DNA from: Dehalococcoidia bacterium
GTDB taxonomy: Bacteria > Chloroflexota > Dehalococcoidia > UBA2979
Direction: 5' to 3'
DNA length: 22,633 nucleotides
Assembly (NCBI GenBank): GCA_004297315.1
Contig: SCTU01000286.1
Coordinates: forward strand, 1 to 22,633
The notes beneath the pieces were generated by a model, which worked only from the letters and a program-made list of their open reading frames with translations, did not search any database and was not told the DNA's origin. The position numbers and the translations under genes were made by a program. Shown here one piece after another: positions 14,543 through 21,634 of the stretch; the stretch's first letter is position 1; each line of letters opens with the position of its first letter.

Positions 14543-15742
14543 CTATCCGCGGTCCCGTTCGCACGGCCCCCGCGGCGAGTCGGGTTCACCTCGGTCGGCC
14601 AGTGCCGCCTCGGTCCTCGCGAGCGTCTGGTGTCCCGCATCCGCTAACACCTGTTCGCGATTTGCCTCGATGCGTGCCATCTGCCCGCGGAGAGCGTCAC
14701 GGGCCACACAAAGTTCCTGCGTCGCGTCGCCCGCCCCGAGGCGCTCGGCATACAACGAGAAGGTCACGGCCTCTTCCATCCTGATCACGAAGCTCCAGGG
14801 GGAAATGGCGTACTCGCGCTCGCGTGGTTCGAGGTACAGGTCGCGCAGCGCGAGATAGCGAGGCAGGCCCGGCGCGGCGCCGCGTGTGACCTTCAGGATC
14901 TCGGGCACGAGTCCTGCTCGTGCCACGCTCGGGGCTTCCGCGCGGTCGTCGCGGAAGTACGCAAGCGCGAGAAACTCCTGGAAGCGGTTGCCGTACGAAG
15001 CGGCGCGTTCCACACGCGGGCGCGTCCGCTCTGCAATCTTCGAATCCTTGACTGCCCCCAGGCCGGCCGTGTAGCGCGCATAGGCCTGGGCGTTTGTCTC
15101 GATGTCCGGCATCACGTACAGGCTGCGTAGCACGGTCGCCGCCAGCGTGACGTTCTGCCGCGGGTCCCAGATGCTCGCCGCGCGGTCGAAGCCGGCGATG
15201 TAGTACGGGCTTCTCTCGTCTGCCGCCCATGCCGCTGCCGTCCGCTCCGAATCGAATGACACCTGCCCCAGGCCGCGGTCGCCCGGCTCCGGGCCCTGCG
15301 CCAGCGGGTCCAGCGCGGACTCCGACGCGAGTATCTGCATCAGCCACAACGGGTCGACCCCGAGCCGGTCCGCGGCCTCGAAGGCGAGCGGTTGCACCGC
15401 CATGAACCGCCCGAGCATCACCTCGTCCCACGGGCTGAGCGCGGGCATCTGCGCGAGCAACGCGGGGCCGTTGTCGCGGGCCCACATTTCCAGCGTCGAG
15501 CCAGGTCGCACTGGCGCGCGTATCGGAAGGTCGCGGACGCTCGTGATCGCCTCGAGGCTGGGCGGAGTCCGCTCCACTTCCACACGCAGGGCGGGAGCGG
15601 GGCCCTGGTCGGTGTCCAACTGGAGGGAGAAACTCACACCGGTATTGAGGTAGACGAACCAGAGGGCAATCGCACCGAGCGCCGCGAGCGAGAAGAACGT
15701 CGTCGTGAGGCGCCCTGGAAGCGTCGGTGCGAACGTCTTCAT
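14543..15742 (-). CDS. Membrane-anchored lytic transglycosylase-like (SLT) protein
   Basis: This 399-residue protein has an N-terminal transmembrane anchor (about residues 11-32), a Pro-rich spacer, and an SLT/goose-lysozyme-like domain at about 105-245. The motif AADRLGVDPLWLMQILASES places the probable catalytic glutamate at E141, followed by GLGQVS at 157-162, as in lytic transglycosylases. The C-terminal 150 residues are helical and charged, with no family I recognise. Such enzymes cleave peptidoglycan outside the membrane. Here the gene is the last of a polysaccharide operon and overlaps the glycosyltransferase stop as ATGA, so it may open the wall for polymer export or act on the polymer itself (inference). 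Confidence 0.78.
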   Translation of the reverse strand: MKTFAPTLPGRLTTTFFSLAALGAIALWFVYLNTGVSFSLQLDTDQGPAPALRVEVERTPPSLEAITSVRDLPIRAPVRPGSTLEMWARDNGPALLAQMPALSPWDEVMLGRFMAVQPLAFEAADRLGVDPLWLMQILASESALDPLAQGPEPGDRGLGQVSFDSERTAAAWAADERSPYYIAGFDRAASIWDPRQNVTLAATVLRSLYVMPDIETNAQAYARYTAGLGAVKDSKIAERTRPRVERAASYGNRFQEFLALAYFRDDRAEAPSVARAGLVPEILKVTRGAAPGLPRYLALRDLYLEPREREYAISPWSFVIRMEEAVTFSLYAERLGAGDATQELCVARDALRGQMARIEANREQVLADAGHQTLARTEAALADRGEPDSPRGPCERDRG

Positions 15743-16950
15743 GCTGCGTTGCCTCGGCTCGCCTCCCCCGCCGCTCCAACGCGAGGCGCCCGCCGGGCGG
15801 AGGCGATCGCGAGGCGGTCCGGGCTCACCCAGGCTGACGAGCCGTCGTCGCTCGGCCGTCGCGGGAACGTATGCCGGATGACACTCGCCAGCGCGCGCAG
15901 GCTATTGAGGAATTCGAGCAGCATCAGCCCAACGATGGCCGGCGCGAGGGCGACCATCCAGAGCCGTCCCGTCGCGATCGCGGCCACCATGACCGCGGCG
16001 ATCATCAGAGCCGTCTGCATCCCGAGGTGCAGCGGCAATGACTCGCGTCCCCCTGGATAGAGCATCGCCGGGGGCTCGACCGGCAGTGCGAGCAGGACCA
16101 GCAGCGCCGTCAGCCGGAGGAAGAACACCAGCATCGAAAGGATCACGAGCGCGTTCACGATGTCGAGGCCGCTCATGCTGAGGCCCCCACGCGGGCCGCG
16201 ACGCACCCAGAGCAGGCCGACCCGGTGCGCGCGCACCACCTCCCACCACGCTCGGTCCCATCGATAGGTCTGGCGGAGGAACGCGCGCACCGTGTGGGGA
16301 TCTTGCGTCCAGACCACCGCGCCGGCGACGTACTTGATCCGGCCGAGATGCTGGCGATGTGTCGCGATCGACAGGTGGAAGTCCTCCGTCGACATGCGGT
16401 GGTCGAAGCGGACCTGGCGCAGCGCGCTCACACGCCACGTACTGGAACAGCCAGGCGCAATGGCGATGGCGTCGAAGGCGCTCTGCAGCCGTTTGAAGAG
16501 GGCCTGCCAGATGAAGTAGAGGCAGGCGCGGTAGACCGAGATCAGATTGTTGTCCGGCCGAGACTTCACCTGGCCGGCGGCGCAGGCGACGCGCTCGTCC
16601 GCGAGCGCCGTCAGCGCGCGCCCGCGGTACTCAGGCTCCATCGTCGTGTCGGCGTCGAGGATGGTCACGAATTCGTACGCCGCGGGGTAGACGACGTGCG
16701 TCAGGGCGTATTCGAGGCCGCGCGACTTCCCGACGTTGATCGGATGGCGGATGACGTTGGAGGACGGCAAGTAGCGCTCGACGAGGTCCGCAGTGCCGTC
16801 CGTGCTCGCGTCGTCGAATACGAAGACGTCCTGCGGTGCATAGGCGGCGAGCACCGATTCGATCGTCGCGGCGATGGTCGGGTATTCGTTGTGCGCGGCG
16901 ATCAGGACTGCCGCCCGTGTCCGCGGAGGGACGCCTGCCGGCGGGCTCAC
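15739..16950 (-). CDS. Processive family-2 glycosyltransferase, membrane polysaccharide synthase type
   Basis: This 403-residue GT2 enzyme resembles the PgaC/hyaluronan/cellulose synthase group. The nucleotide-binding start is VLIAAHNE (15-22), with FDDAST at 45-50, the DAD metal motif at 99-101, the STED acceptor motif at 187-190, and the QTYRW motif at 227-231, which marks processive enzymes. At least three transmembrane segments follow (about 264-290, 312-328 and 330-350). It would polymerise a sugar from a nucleotide donor and thread it across the membrane. The start is GTG overlapping the epimerase stop as GTGA, and the stop overlaps the transglycosylase ATG. The sugar used is not readable from sequence; the upstream genes point to an acidic or pentose sugar. 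Confidence 0.87.
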   Translation of the reverse strand: MSPPAGVPPRTRAAVLIAAHNEYPTIAATIESVLAAYAPQDVFVFDDASTDGTADLVERYLPSSNVIRHPINVGKSRGLEYALTHVVYPAAYEFVTILDADTTMEPEYRGRALTALADERVACAAGQVKSRPDNNLISVYRACLYFIWQALFKRLQSAFDAIAIAPGCSSTWRVSALRQVRFDHRMSTEDFHLSIATHRQHLGRIKYVAGAVVWTQDPHTVRAFLRQTYRWDRAWWEVVRAHRVGLLWVRRGPRGGLSMSGLDIVNALVILSMLVFFLRLTALLVLLALPVEPPAMLYPGGRESLPLHLGMQTALMIAAVMVAAIATGRLWMVALAPAIVGLMLLEFLNSLRALASVIRHTFPRRPSDDGSSAWVSPDRLAIASARRAPRVGAAGEASRGNAA

Positions 16951-17933
16951 GTCGGGGACCCCACGCTGGTCGCCGCGTCGCGGCGCGCCTCGAGGCGTCG
17001 GGCAATGTCGTCGACGGTCAGCCTGAGCCCGACCTCGAACGGCGTCGTCGGGTGCCAGCCCAGTTCGCGCTCGGCCCTGGTGGTGTCCGGCAGGCGCGCC
17101 TCGTGGTCGTGCGCGGGGCGCTCGACGCGCTCGATCGGGCTGCGCGAGCCGGTCAGCGCGATCACCGCCTGGGCCGTCGCGAGGACAGTCTTCGCGTCCT
17201 GCGAGCCGAGGTTGTAGGCCGCGCCTGGCATTCCCCGCTGCGCGACGCGGCGCAGGCCGTCCACCATGTCCGTGGCGTAGGTGTGACAGCGCAACTGGGA
17301 GCCGTCGCCGTGGACAAGGAGTGACGCGCCGGAGAGCGCGGCGCGAACGAACGCCGGGACGACGCGCGTCTCACGCAGCGACATGCCCGGGCCATACGTG
17401 TTGAAGATGCGCGCGATCTTCGCCGGGACGCCGTAACGCTCGGCGTAGACGGCGCAGAGCGTCTCCCCCACGCGCTTGCCTTCCTCATACCCCTTCCGCG
17501 GGCCCAGCGTGTCCACGTTGCCCGTGTACCCCTCGTGCTGCGGCGAGACGGTCGGGTCGCCGTACACCTCGGCGCTGGACGCGAACACGACGGTTGCCCC
17601 GTCCGCCCGCGCAACGTCGAGCACGGCCCGTGTGCCGTTGTAGGACGCCTCGAGCATCTCGAGGGCCAGCGGCCCGAGGTTCGGCACCCCGGTCGGACAC
17701 GCGAGGTGGTAGATCGCGGTGGCGTCGATCTCGCCGGCTACGCGGCGAAAGTCATGACCGGCGACGTCCATCTCGTGAAACACGAACTGCTGCCGGTGGA
17801 GCAGCTCGGCCAGATCGTCGCGGTCGCTCGTGACGAAGTTGTCGAAGCCGGCGACCTCATGCCCGTCTTCGAGGAGCGCCGTGACGAGGTGGCGGCCCAG
17901 GAAGCCCGCGGCGCCGGTGACGATTACCGCCAT
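16947..17933 (-). CDS. Extended SDR nucleotide-sugar decarboxylase/epimerase (UXS-like)
   Basis: This 328-residue extended short-chain dehydrogenase acts on nucleotide sugars. The NAD-binding motif TGAAGFLG is at residues 6-13. SSAEVYGDP and the catalytic YEEGK follow, with RIFNTYGPGM and the GDGSQLR segment downstream. The run GNVDTLGPRKGYEEGKRVGETL closely follows the UDP-glucuronate decarboxylase pattern, including the Ser-Glu before VYG and the Arg after GSQ. A UDP-xylose synthase-like role is therefore likely, but a 4-epimerase cannot be excluded. It overlaps the dehydrogenase by 10 bases, and that enzyme could supply its uronate substrate. It also overlaps the glycosyltransferase by 4 bases. 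Confidence 0.85.
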   Translation of the reverse strand: MAVIVTGAAGFLGRHLVTALLEDGHEVAGFDNFVTSDRDDLAELLHRQQFVFHEMDVAGHDFRRVAGEIDATAIYHLACPTGVPNLGPLALEMLEASYNGTRAVLDVARADGATVVFASSAEVYGDPTVSPQHEGYTGNVDTLGPRKGYEEGKRVGETLCAVYAERYGVPAKIARIFNTYGPGMSLRETRVVPAFVRAALSGASLLVHGDGSQLRCHTYATDMVDGLRRVAQRGMPGAAYNLGSQDAKTVLATAQAVIALTGSRSPIERVERPAHDHEARLPDTTRAERELGWHPTTPFEVGLRLTVDDIARRLEARRDAATSVGSPT

Positions 17934-19246
17934 CGCGGAGGCCCAGCCGTCGCAGTCGCGGGGGCCGAGAGCCGGTAGGGGTCCCAGCCACGCGCCTGCA
18001 AGGCCCTCTGGTCGAACGCGCTGTGTTCCGTCAGGACCACTACGAGGTCGTATGCGCGAGGGTCGGCAGATTCGAGGTCAACCGAGGTCCGGGCGCCGAA
18101 GGCCGGCACGTGTGGGTCGTGATAGTCGACCGCCGCACCGGCCCGTTCGAGCAGGTCGATGACCGGGAACGCCGGGGAGCGGCGCGTGTCGCCGATGTCC
18201 GGCTTGTACGCCACGCCGAGTACGAGGATGTGCGCCGCGCGAATGGAACAACTGCCGAGCCGTTCGGTGATCCGGCGCACGATGACCGCCGGCCGGTTCT
18301 CCTGATTCATCATGGCCGTCGCGACTAACGGTGCGGCGACGCGGTGCTCCCGCATCGAGTCGTACAGGAAGTACGGGTCCTCCGCGATGCAGTGGCCGCC
18401 CACTCCGGCGCCCGCAAAGAACGGCAGGTAGCCAAACGGCTTCGTCGCGGCGAGACGTGTGATCTCGTGCGAACTGAGCCGGAGCGCCTCGCAGTACTCG
18501 TCGAACTCCTGCGCGAAGGCGATGTTCACGAACCGAAAGGTGTTCTCGAGCAGCTTCGTCGCCTCCGCCGCTTCCATGCTCGACGCGGGGACCACCTGGT
18601 CGACTAACTCCCGGTAGAAGCACGCCGTGAGTGCGGCGGCACAGTCGTCTGCGCCGCTCACCACTTTCGGAATCGCCGAGAGGTCGAAGCGCCCGTTGCC
18701 GGGATCGATCCGCTCCGGCGAGTAGCCGACCGCAATGCCGGCGCCGCCCCGCGTGCGGCGCAGGATCGGCATCACCACCTCGCGCGTCGTCCCGGGTGCA
18801 TACGTGCTTTCGCTGACGACGAGGCGAGGCCGGCGGTCGTCCGCGAACTGCGCGGCGATCGCCTCGGCCGCCGCGACCACGTACCCCAGGTCGGAGTGGC
18901 GGACACCGTCGTCGATGCGAGTCGGCGTCGGCACCGCGATCAGGATCACGTCGCATTCAGCGAGCACGGCGGGATCGGTCGTCGCGTTGTACGCGTCGCA
19001 TTCGTTGCGGCGGATGCAGTCCAGCACGGCCGAGGGGTTGATGTCGACACCGACCGTGCAGAAACCGACCTGTGCCGCGCGCTGCGCGAGGCCGAACCCG
19101 ACGTACCCCTGCCCCACGACTCCGACGACGGCGGCGTGCGTGGCGATCAGGCGCTGGACATGCTCGGCCTCGACGGGCCCGAGATGAGGGAGATCGGCGA
19201 TACCCGGAGACCCTGACGGCGACTGGCTGCCGGAGTTTCGGAGCAT
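17924..19246 (-). CDS. Nucleotide-sugar 6-dehydrogenase (UDP-GlcNAc/UDP-Glc type)
   Basis: This 440-residue enzyme oxidises C6 of a UDP-hexose to the uronate using two NAD. The Rossmann motif GQGYVG is at residues 45-50. SESTYAPGTT (145-154) and YSPERIDPGN (175-184) match the WbpA-like UDP-N-acetylglucosamine subgroup. EATKLLEN is at 228-235, and GVGGHCIAEDPYF (281-293) contains the catalytic cysteine C286. I chose the ATG with AAGGAA seven bases ahead; the frame is open a further 78 codons, but through a structured leader and with no family similarity. It is the first gene of the four-gene operon ending with the transglycosylase. Substrate choice between UDP-Glc and UDP-GlcNAc is not settled by motifs alone. 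Confidence 0.9.
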   Translation of the reverse strand: MLRNSGSQSPSGSPGIADLPHLGPVEAEHVQRLIATHAAVVGVVGQGYVGFGLAQRAAQVGFCTVGVDINPSAVLDCIRRNECDAYNATTDPAVLAECDVILIAVPTPTRIDDGVRHSDLGYVVAAAEAIAAQFADDRRPRLVVSESTYAPGTTREVVMPILRRTRGGAGIAVGYSPERIDPGNGRFDLSAIPKVVSGADDCAAALTACFYRELVDQVVPASSMEAAEATKLLENTFRFVNIAFAQEFDEYCEALRLSSHEITRLAATKPFGYLPFFAGAGVGGHCIAEDPYFLYDSMREHRVAAPLVATAMMNQENRPAVIVRRITERLGSCSIRAAHILVLGVAYKPDIGDTRRSPAFPVIDLLERAGAAVDYHDPHVPAFGARTSVDLESADPRAYDLVVVLTEHSAFDQRALQARGWDPYRLSAPATATAGPPRWR

Positions 19247-19251
19247 GTCTT

Positions 19252-19313
19252 GTTCCTTCGTAAGGGGGCGACTGTTACCAAAGGCCGGAGGTGCTCGAAC
19301 ACCGGCAGGCCTT
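19252..19313 (-). ncRNA. Structured element copy B in the leader of the dehydrogenase operon
   Basis: On the minus strand the outer arms AAGGCC/GGCCTT (19308-19313 with 19281-19286) enclose a small internal loop and the cap GGTGTTCGAGCACC (19290-19303). A 10-base spacer and CGCCCCCTTACGAAGGAAC follow. The last block contains the ribosome binding site AAGGAA of the dehydrogenase gene, and its CCTT can pair with the AAGG of that site. This suggests control of translation initiation. Copy A at 14476-14537 has the same cap and 3' block with a different but still paired stem. Confidence 0.55.
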
Positions 19314-19454
19314 ACCGTTCTCAAATGCGCTAACTCGATACGCCGTCCTTGCGTTTGCCAGTCCGTGTGCGCCGTCCGGTGAGTGGAGTCGATGATACGA
19401 GGCGCATTTCGAGCCTCGCGTAGCAAAGCCATCGCGTGCGCGACAGCGCATACG

Positions 19455-19483
19455 TAGATGCCCTCGCACTGCGAGGGCATCTA
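19455..19483 (-). terminator. Perfect 12-bp hairpin after the GH25-like gene
   Basis: The arms TAGATGCCCTCG (19455-19466) and CGAGGGCATCTA (19472-19483) pair perfectly with a 5-base loop. The hairpin begins 42 bases after the hydrolase stop. It lacks a U-tract but is the clear boundary between this gene and the polysaccharide operon leader. Confidence 0.6.
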
Positions 19484-19524
19484 TCTGAAAATCAAACAAA
19501 GACAGGCGGCTTACGCCACTCTCA

Positions 19525-20388
19525 TCATCCCGCGTCGATGAAGGCTCTCGAGAAGATGTCGCGGTCAACGACGATGCCGCCCTGCACAGCGGGAGACTGC
19601 ATCTGGACCTGTCGCCCGACGCGGATGTTGTCGCCGACATTCCAGCCGCCGTAGGCGACCAGTGCCGGATCGGTGAGCGAGGTTGGCCAGGTGAACAGGT
19701 CTCCGGCGAAGTCCCACAGCGGCAAGTCGGAGAAGGCGGTCGAGCCCTGCATGACATCGCCCCACATGCCCCAGCCGGAGTAGATGACCGGGCGCACGCC
19801 GAACTCGCTCCAGACGCCGTCGGCATATTCCCGCCGCATAGGGAACTGCACGCCGCCGGGCTCCACCTCGATGTCGAGTGCGAAGAATTTCAACTGGCTG
19901 CGGATCTCTGCCGGCAGCGGGCCGAGTGCGTCACGCCAGTACGAGACCGGCCGCCCGTACGCGCCGATCCACATGCCTGCTGCGAGCGCACGTTCGAGGG
20001 CGATGTGTGAGGAGTCCCAGTGTCGGGGCTGCCCGTCCCAGAAGGTATGCAGCGTTGTGATGAAGCCCTCGTAACCGTCCTGCCGGGCGGCGTCGAACCA
20101 GGCCTGGCTCTGCACGCCGGAGTTGCCGAAGTCGGTGTCGAGTGCGCGGTAGATGCCGGTGGTGCTCGAGGTGGAGTTGGAGACGAGCGAGCCGCCGCTC
20201 AGGATCGGGGCCGGCGTCGGCGTGGGGGTCGGTGTAGAAGTGGCTGCCGGGTCGCCCCAGCGGGGTTTCTTACGATCTTCCGAGATATCCCAGATATCAG
20301 GGAGTCCGAAGGCAGGGAACATCAGAGCGCAGAGGGAACCTCCGGTGAGTCGCAGGGCCGCCCTGCGGCTGATTTGTCGCTGAGACAT
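19525..20388 (-). CDS. Tat-exported GH25/DUF1906-like glycoside hydrolase
   Basis: This 287-residue secreted protein begins with a twin-arginine signal (ISRRAALRL at residues 6-14, then a hydrophobic stretch to about 30). A linker of Thr-Pro repeats follows (about 51-61), and then a TIM-barrel-like hydrolase domain (about 78-285). Features of GH25/DUF1906-type folds are the opening GIYRALDTDFG, AAGMWIGAYGRP, FFALDIEVEPGG with acidic residues D172 and E174 as likely catalytic or binding residues, VIYSGWGMWG, and LPLWDFAG. It may cleave peptidoglycan or an exopolysaccharide. I chose the ATG 13 codons inside the longest frame because GGAGAGAAG precedes it and the Tat motif then sits at the right distance. 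Confidence in the exact family is moderate. Confidence 0.75.
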   Translation of the reverse strand: MSQRQISRRAALRLTGGSLCALMFPAFGLPDIWDISEDRKKPRWGDPAATSTPTPTPTPAPILSGGSLVSNSTSSTTGIYRALDTDFGNSGVQSQAWFDAARQDGYEGFITTLHTFWDGQPRHWDSSHIALERALAAGMWIGAYGRPVSYWRDALGPLPAEIRSQLKFFALDIEVEPGGVQFPMRREYADGVWSEFGVRPVIYSGWGMWGDVMQGSTAFSDLPLWDFAGDLFTWPTSLTDPALVAYGGWNVGDNIRVGRQVQMQSPAVQGGIVVDRDIFSRAFIDAG

Positions 20389-20776
20389 TTCAACTCTTCT
20401 CTCCCCGCGCTCTAACAAACCAATCACGTTCGCAGTCGGAAGTATTTCATCGACCTTACGTACGTCCTATAGGAGGGCGCGCGACGCGCCCTCCTTCTGA
20501 CGATGAAGTACTTCAAAAAATTCCTTCAAATCCAAATATCAGGCGATGCATCCTGTGCATTCGGTCAGTCAACTCGCGCTTCTGTGAGGTGATCCGCATG
20601 CGGGGCGATTCTTTGAGCGATCGCGCGTTCCGGCCTTGGGCATGGCGATCTCGTGATGACCTCGTCACGACTCTGCAACCCCGGGGAGGGTGCGCTGTTG
20701 CTCCGATGTCTCGCGTCCGGTGACACCGTTGGACTCCTCAACCGAGCGCGATCGCGCGTCAATGAAGGAGCAGTGC
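20389..20776. other. 388-base gap between divergent genes, contains long inverted repeat
   Basis: No gene is supported here. It separates the minus-strand hydrolase from the plus-strand small protein gene and must hold both promoters. An AT-rich patch at about 20510-20545 next to the long inverted repeat is the most promoter-like stretch, but no consensus boxes can be matched with confidence. Confidence 0.5.
20439..20514. repeat. Long nested inverted repeat (76 bases)
   Basis: The outer arms GAAGTATTTCATCG (20439-20452) and CGATGAAGTACTTC (20501-20514) pair over 14 bases with one wobble. The inner arms AGGAGGGCGCG (20471-20481) and CGCGCCCTCCT (20485-20495) pair perfectly over 11 bases with a CGA loop. 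The right end includes the palindrome GAAGTACTTC. It lies 51 bases upstream of the hydrolase start. It could be a leader structure, an operator or a small mobile-repeat remnant. Confidence 0.6.
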
Positions 20777-20902
20777 GTGACCAACCAGCCGAACAACCCG
20801 AACCGCGAAGGCCAGCAGGCCGGCCAGGCCCAGCCCAAGCGGGGCGCCGAGCAAGAGATGGACGAGAAGCAGCGCAAGGAACAAGGCGCGCAGAACCGCT
20901 GA
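20777..20902 (+). CDS. 41-residue hydrophilic small protein, function unknown
   Basis: This small gene starts at GTG with a near-ideal AAGGAG six bases ahead, which is stronger than for many larger genes here. The 41 residues are very hydrophilic, with the N-terminal part rich in Asn, Gln and Gly (TNQPNNPNREGQQAGQAQ) and the C-terminal part rich in Glu, Lys and Gln (EQEMDEKQRKEQGAQNR). There is no hydrophobic core, so it is probably disordered. This composition recalls small stress-associated hydrophilins, but I recognise no family. An ATG five codons upstream overlaps the ribosome site and is unlikely. A strong terminator follows 26 bases after the stop, so it is a single-gene transcript. 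Confidence 0.6.
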   Translation: MTNQPNNPNREGQQAGQAQPKRGAEQEMDEKQRKEQGAQNR

Positions 20903-20928
20903 TCCGTAACCGGATCACTCTTGCTGAC

Positions 20929-20959
20929 CGGCCGCCCCGCTCGTCGAGCGGGGCGGCCG
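20929..20959 (+). terminator. Terminator hairpin after the small protein gene
   Basis: The arms 20929-20943 and 20945-20959 are perfectly complementary (CGGCCGCCCCGCTCG and its complement), giving at least a 13-base GC stem with a tight loop. It is followed by ATTCATTT on the plus strand, a weak T-rich tail. It ends the small-gene transcript. Confidence 0.75.
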
Positions 20960-21003
20960 ATTCATTTGGTCAAGTTTCTTTCACGCGTCGGAGGGAGGTG
21001 AGG

Positions 21004-21558
21004 ATGGACGTACGTGTCGTGGCGGTGGTCGTCGCGCTTGTGATCATCGTGGCCGTCGCGGGCTTCCTGTGGATGCGTCGCCGCCGCACGGAGCGGCTCC
21101 GCCGTGAGTTCGGCCCCGAGTATGGCGAGGCGGTCTCCCACGCGAAAAGTCGTGGTCGTGCCGAGTCGGAACTCGAACGCAGGCGCGAGCGCGTTGAGAA
21201 ACTGCATATCGTGCCGCTCGAGCCCGCGGAGGCTGACCGCCTGAGTGCGCGCTGGACGCTGGTCCAGAGCCACTTCGTCGAGGAGCCCGATCAGTCGATG
21301 AAGGAGGCGGACGAGTTGATCCGCGAGGTGATGCAGTTGCGCGGGTATCCGGTCGCCGATTTCGAGCAGCGCGCGGCCGACCTCTCCGTCGACCATCCGA
21401 CCGTGGTGTCTCGCTATCGCACCGCGCGCGAAATCACTCAGCGCGGGGAGCGCGGCGAGGCGACGACCGAGGATCTCCGCAACGCGCTGTTGAACTACCG
21501 AGAACTGTTCAACGACCTGTTGGAGACCAGGACGAAGGCGCGCAAACGGGCCTCGTAG
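21004..21558 (+). CDS. Single-pass membrane protein of unknown function
   Basis: This is a 184-residue protein with one N-terminal transmembrane helix (about residues 3-23, VRVVAVVVALVIIVAVAGFL) followed by RMRRRR-like positive charge, so the rest is cytosolic. The remainder is helical and charged, with the segment FGPEYGEAVSHAKSRGRAESELERR near residues 37-61 (given in part), then RWTLVQSHFVEEPDQSMKEADELI, and a DLSVDHPTVVSRYRTA run. I recall this layout from hypothetical proteins of high-GC bacteria but cannot assign a function. The ribosome site GGAGGGAGGTGAGG before the ATG is very strong. The gene sits between two GC hairpins, so it is probably monocistronic. Confidence 0.8.
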   Translation: MDVRVVAVVVALVIIVAVAGFLWMRRRRTERLRREFGPEYGEAVSHAKSRGRAESELERRRERVEKLHIVPLEPAEADRLSARWTLVQSHFVEEPDQSMKEADELIREVMQLRGYPVADFEQRAADLSVDHPTVVSRYRTAREITQRGERGEATTEDLRNALLNYRELFNDLLETRTKARKRAS

Positions 21559-21575
21559 CCCGGGCTTATCCAAGA

Positions 21576-21607
21576 GACTGACGGCCGGCGTACGCCGGCC
21601 GTCAGTC
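21576..21607. terminator. Bidirectional 15-bp terminator hairpin
   Basis: GACTGACGGCCGGCG (21576-21590) and its complement (21593-21607) pair perfectly, with a two-base TA centre. It lies between convergent genes, 17 bases after the plus-strand stop and 27 bases beyond the minus-strand stop. It has no T-tract on either side. Confidence 0.7.
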
Positions 21608-21634
21608 ATGAGAGCGCTACTGGAAGTCTCAGCG

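Noticed and set aside
14298..14564. 88-residue minus-strand frame after the transglycosylase.
   Set aside because: Its start lies inside the hairpin and the transglycosylase gene, composition is not protein-like, and there is no ribosome site.
19252..19313. Guanidine-II (mini-ykkC) riboswitch, because of an ACGA loop near the ribosome binding site in both element copies.
   Set aside because: That class needs two ACGR-capped hairpins; the other cap here is UCGA or UUCGAG, and the gene is a sugar dehydrogenase, not a guanidine exporter or carboxylase.
19247..19480. 78-codon N-terminal extension of the nucleotide-sugar dehydrogenase.
   Set aside because: It runs through the structured leader and a perfect hairpin, has no family similarity, and the ATG at 19246 has a good ribosome site.
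20190..20245. Tandem DNA repeat in the hydrolase gene.
   Set aside because: It is a short run of Thr-Pro codons forming a common interdomain linker, not an independent repeat element.
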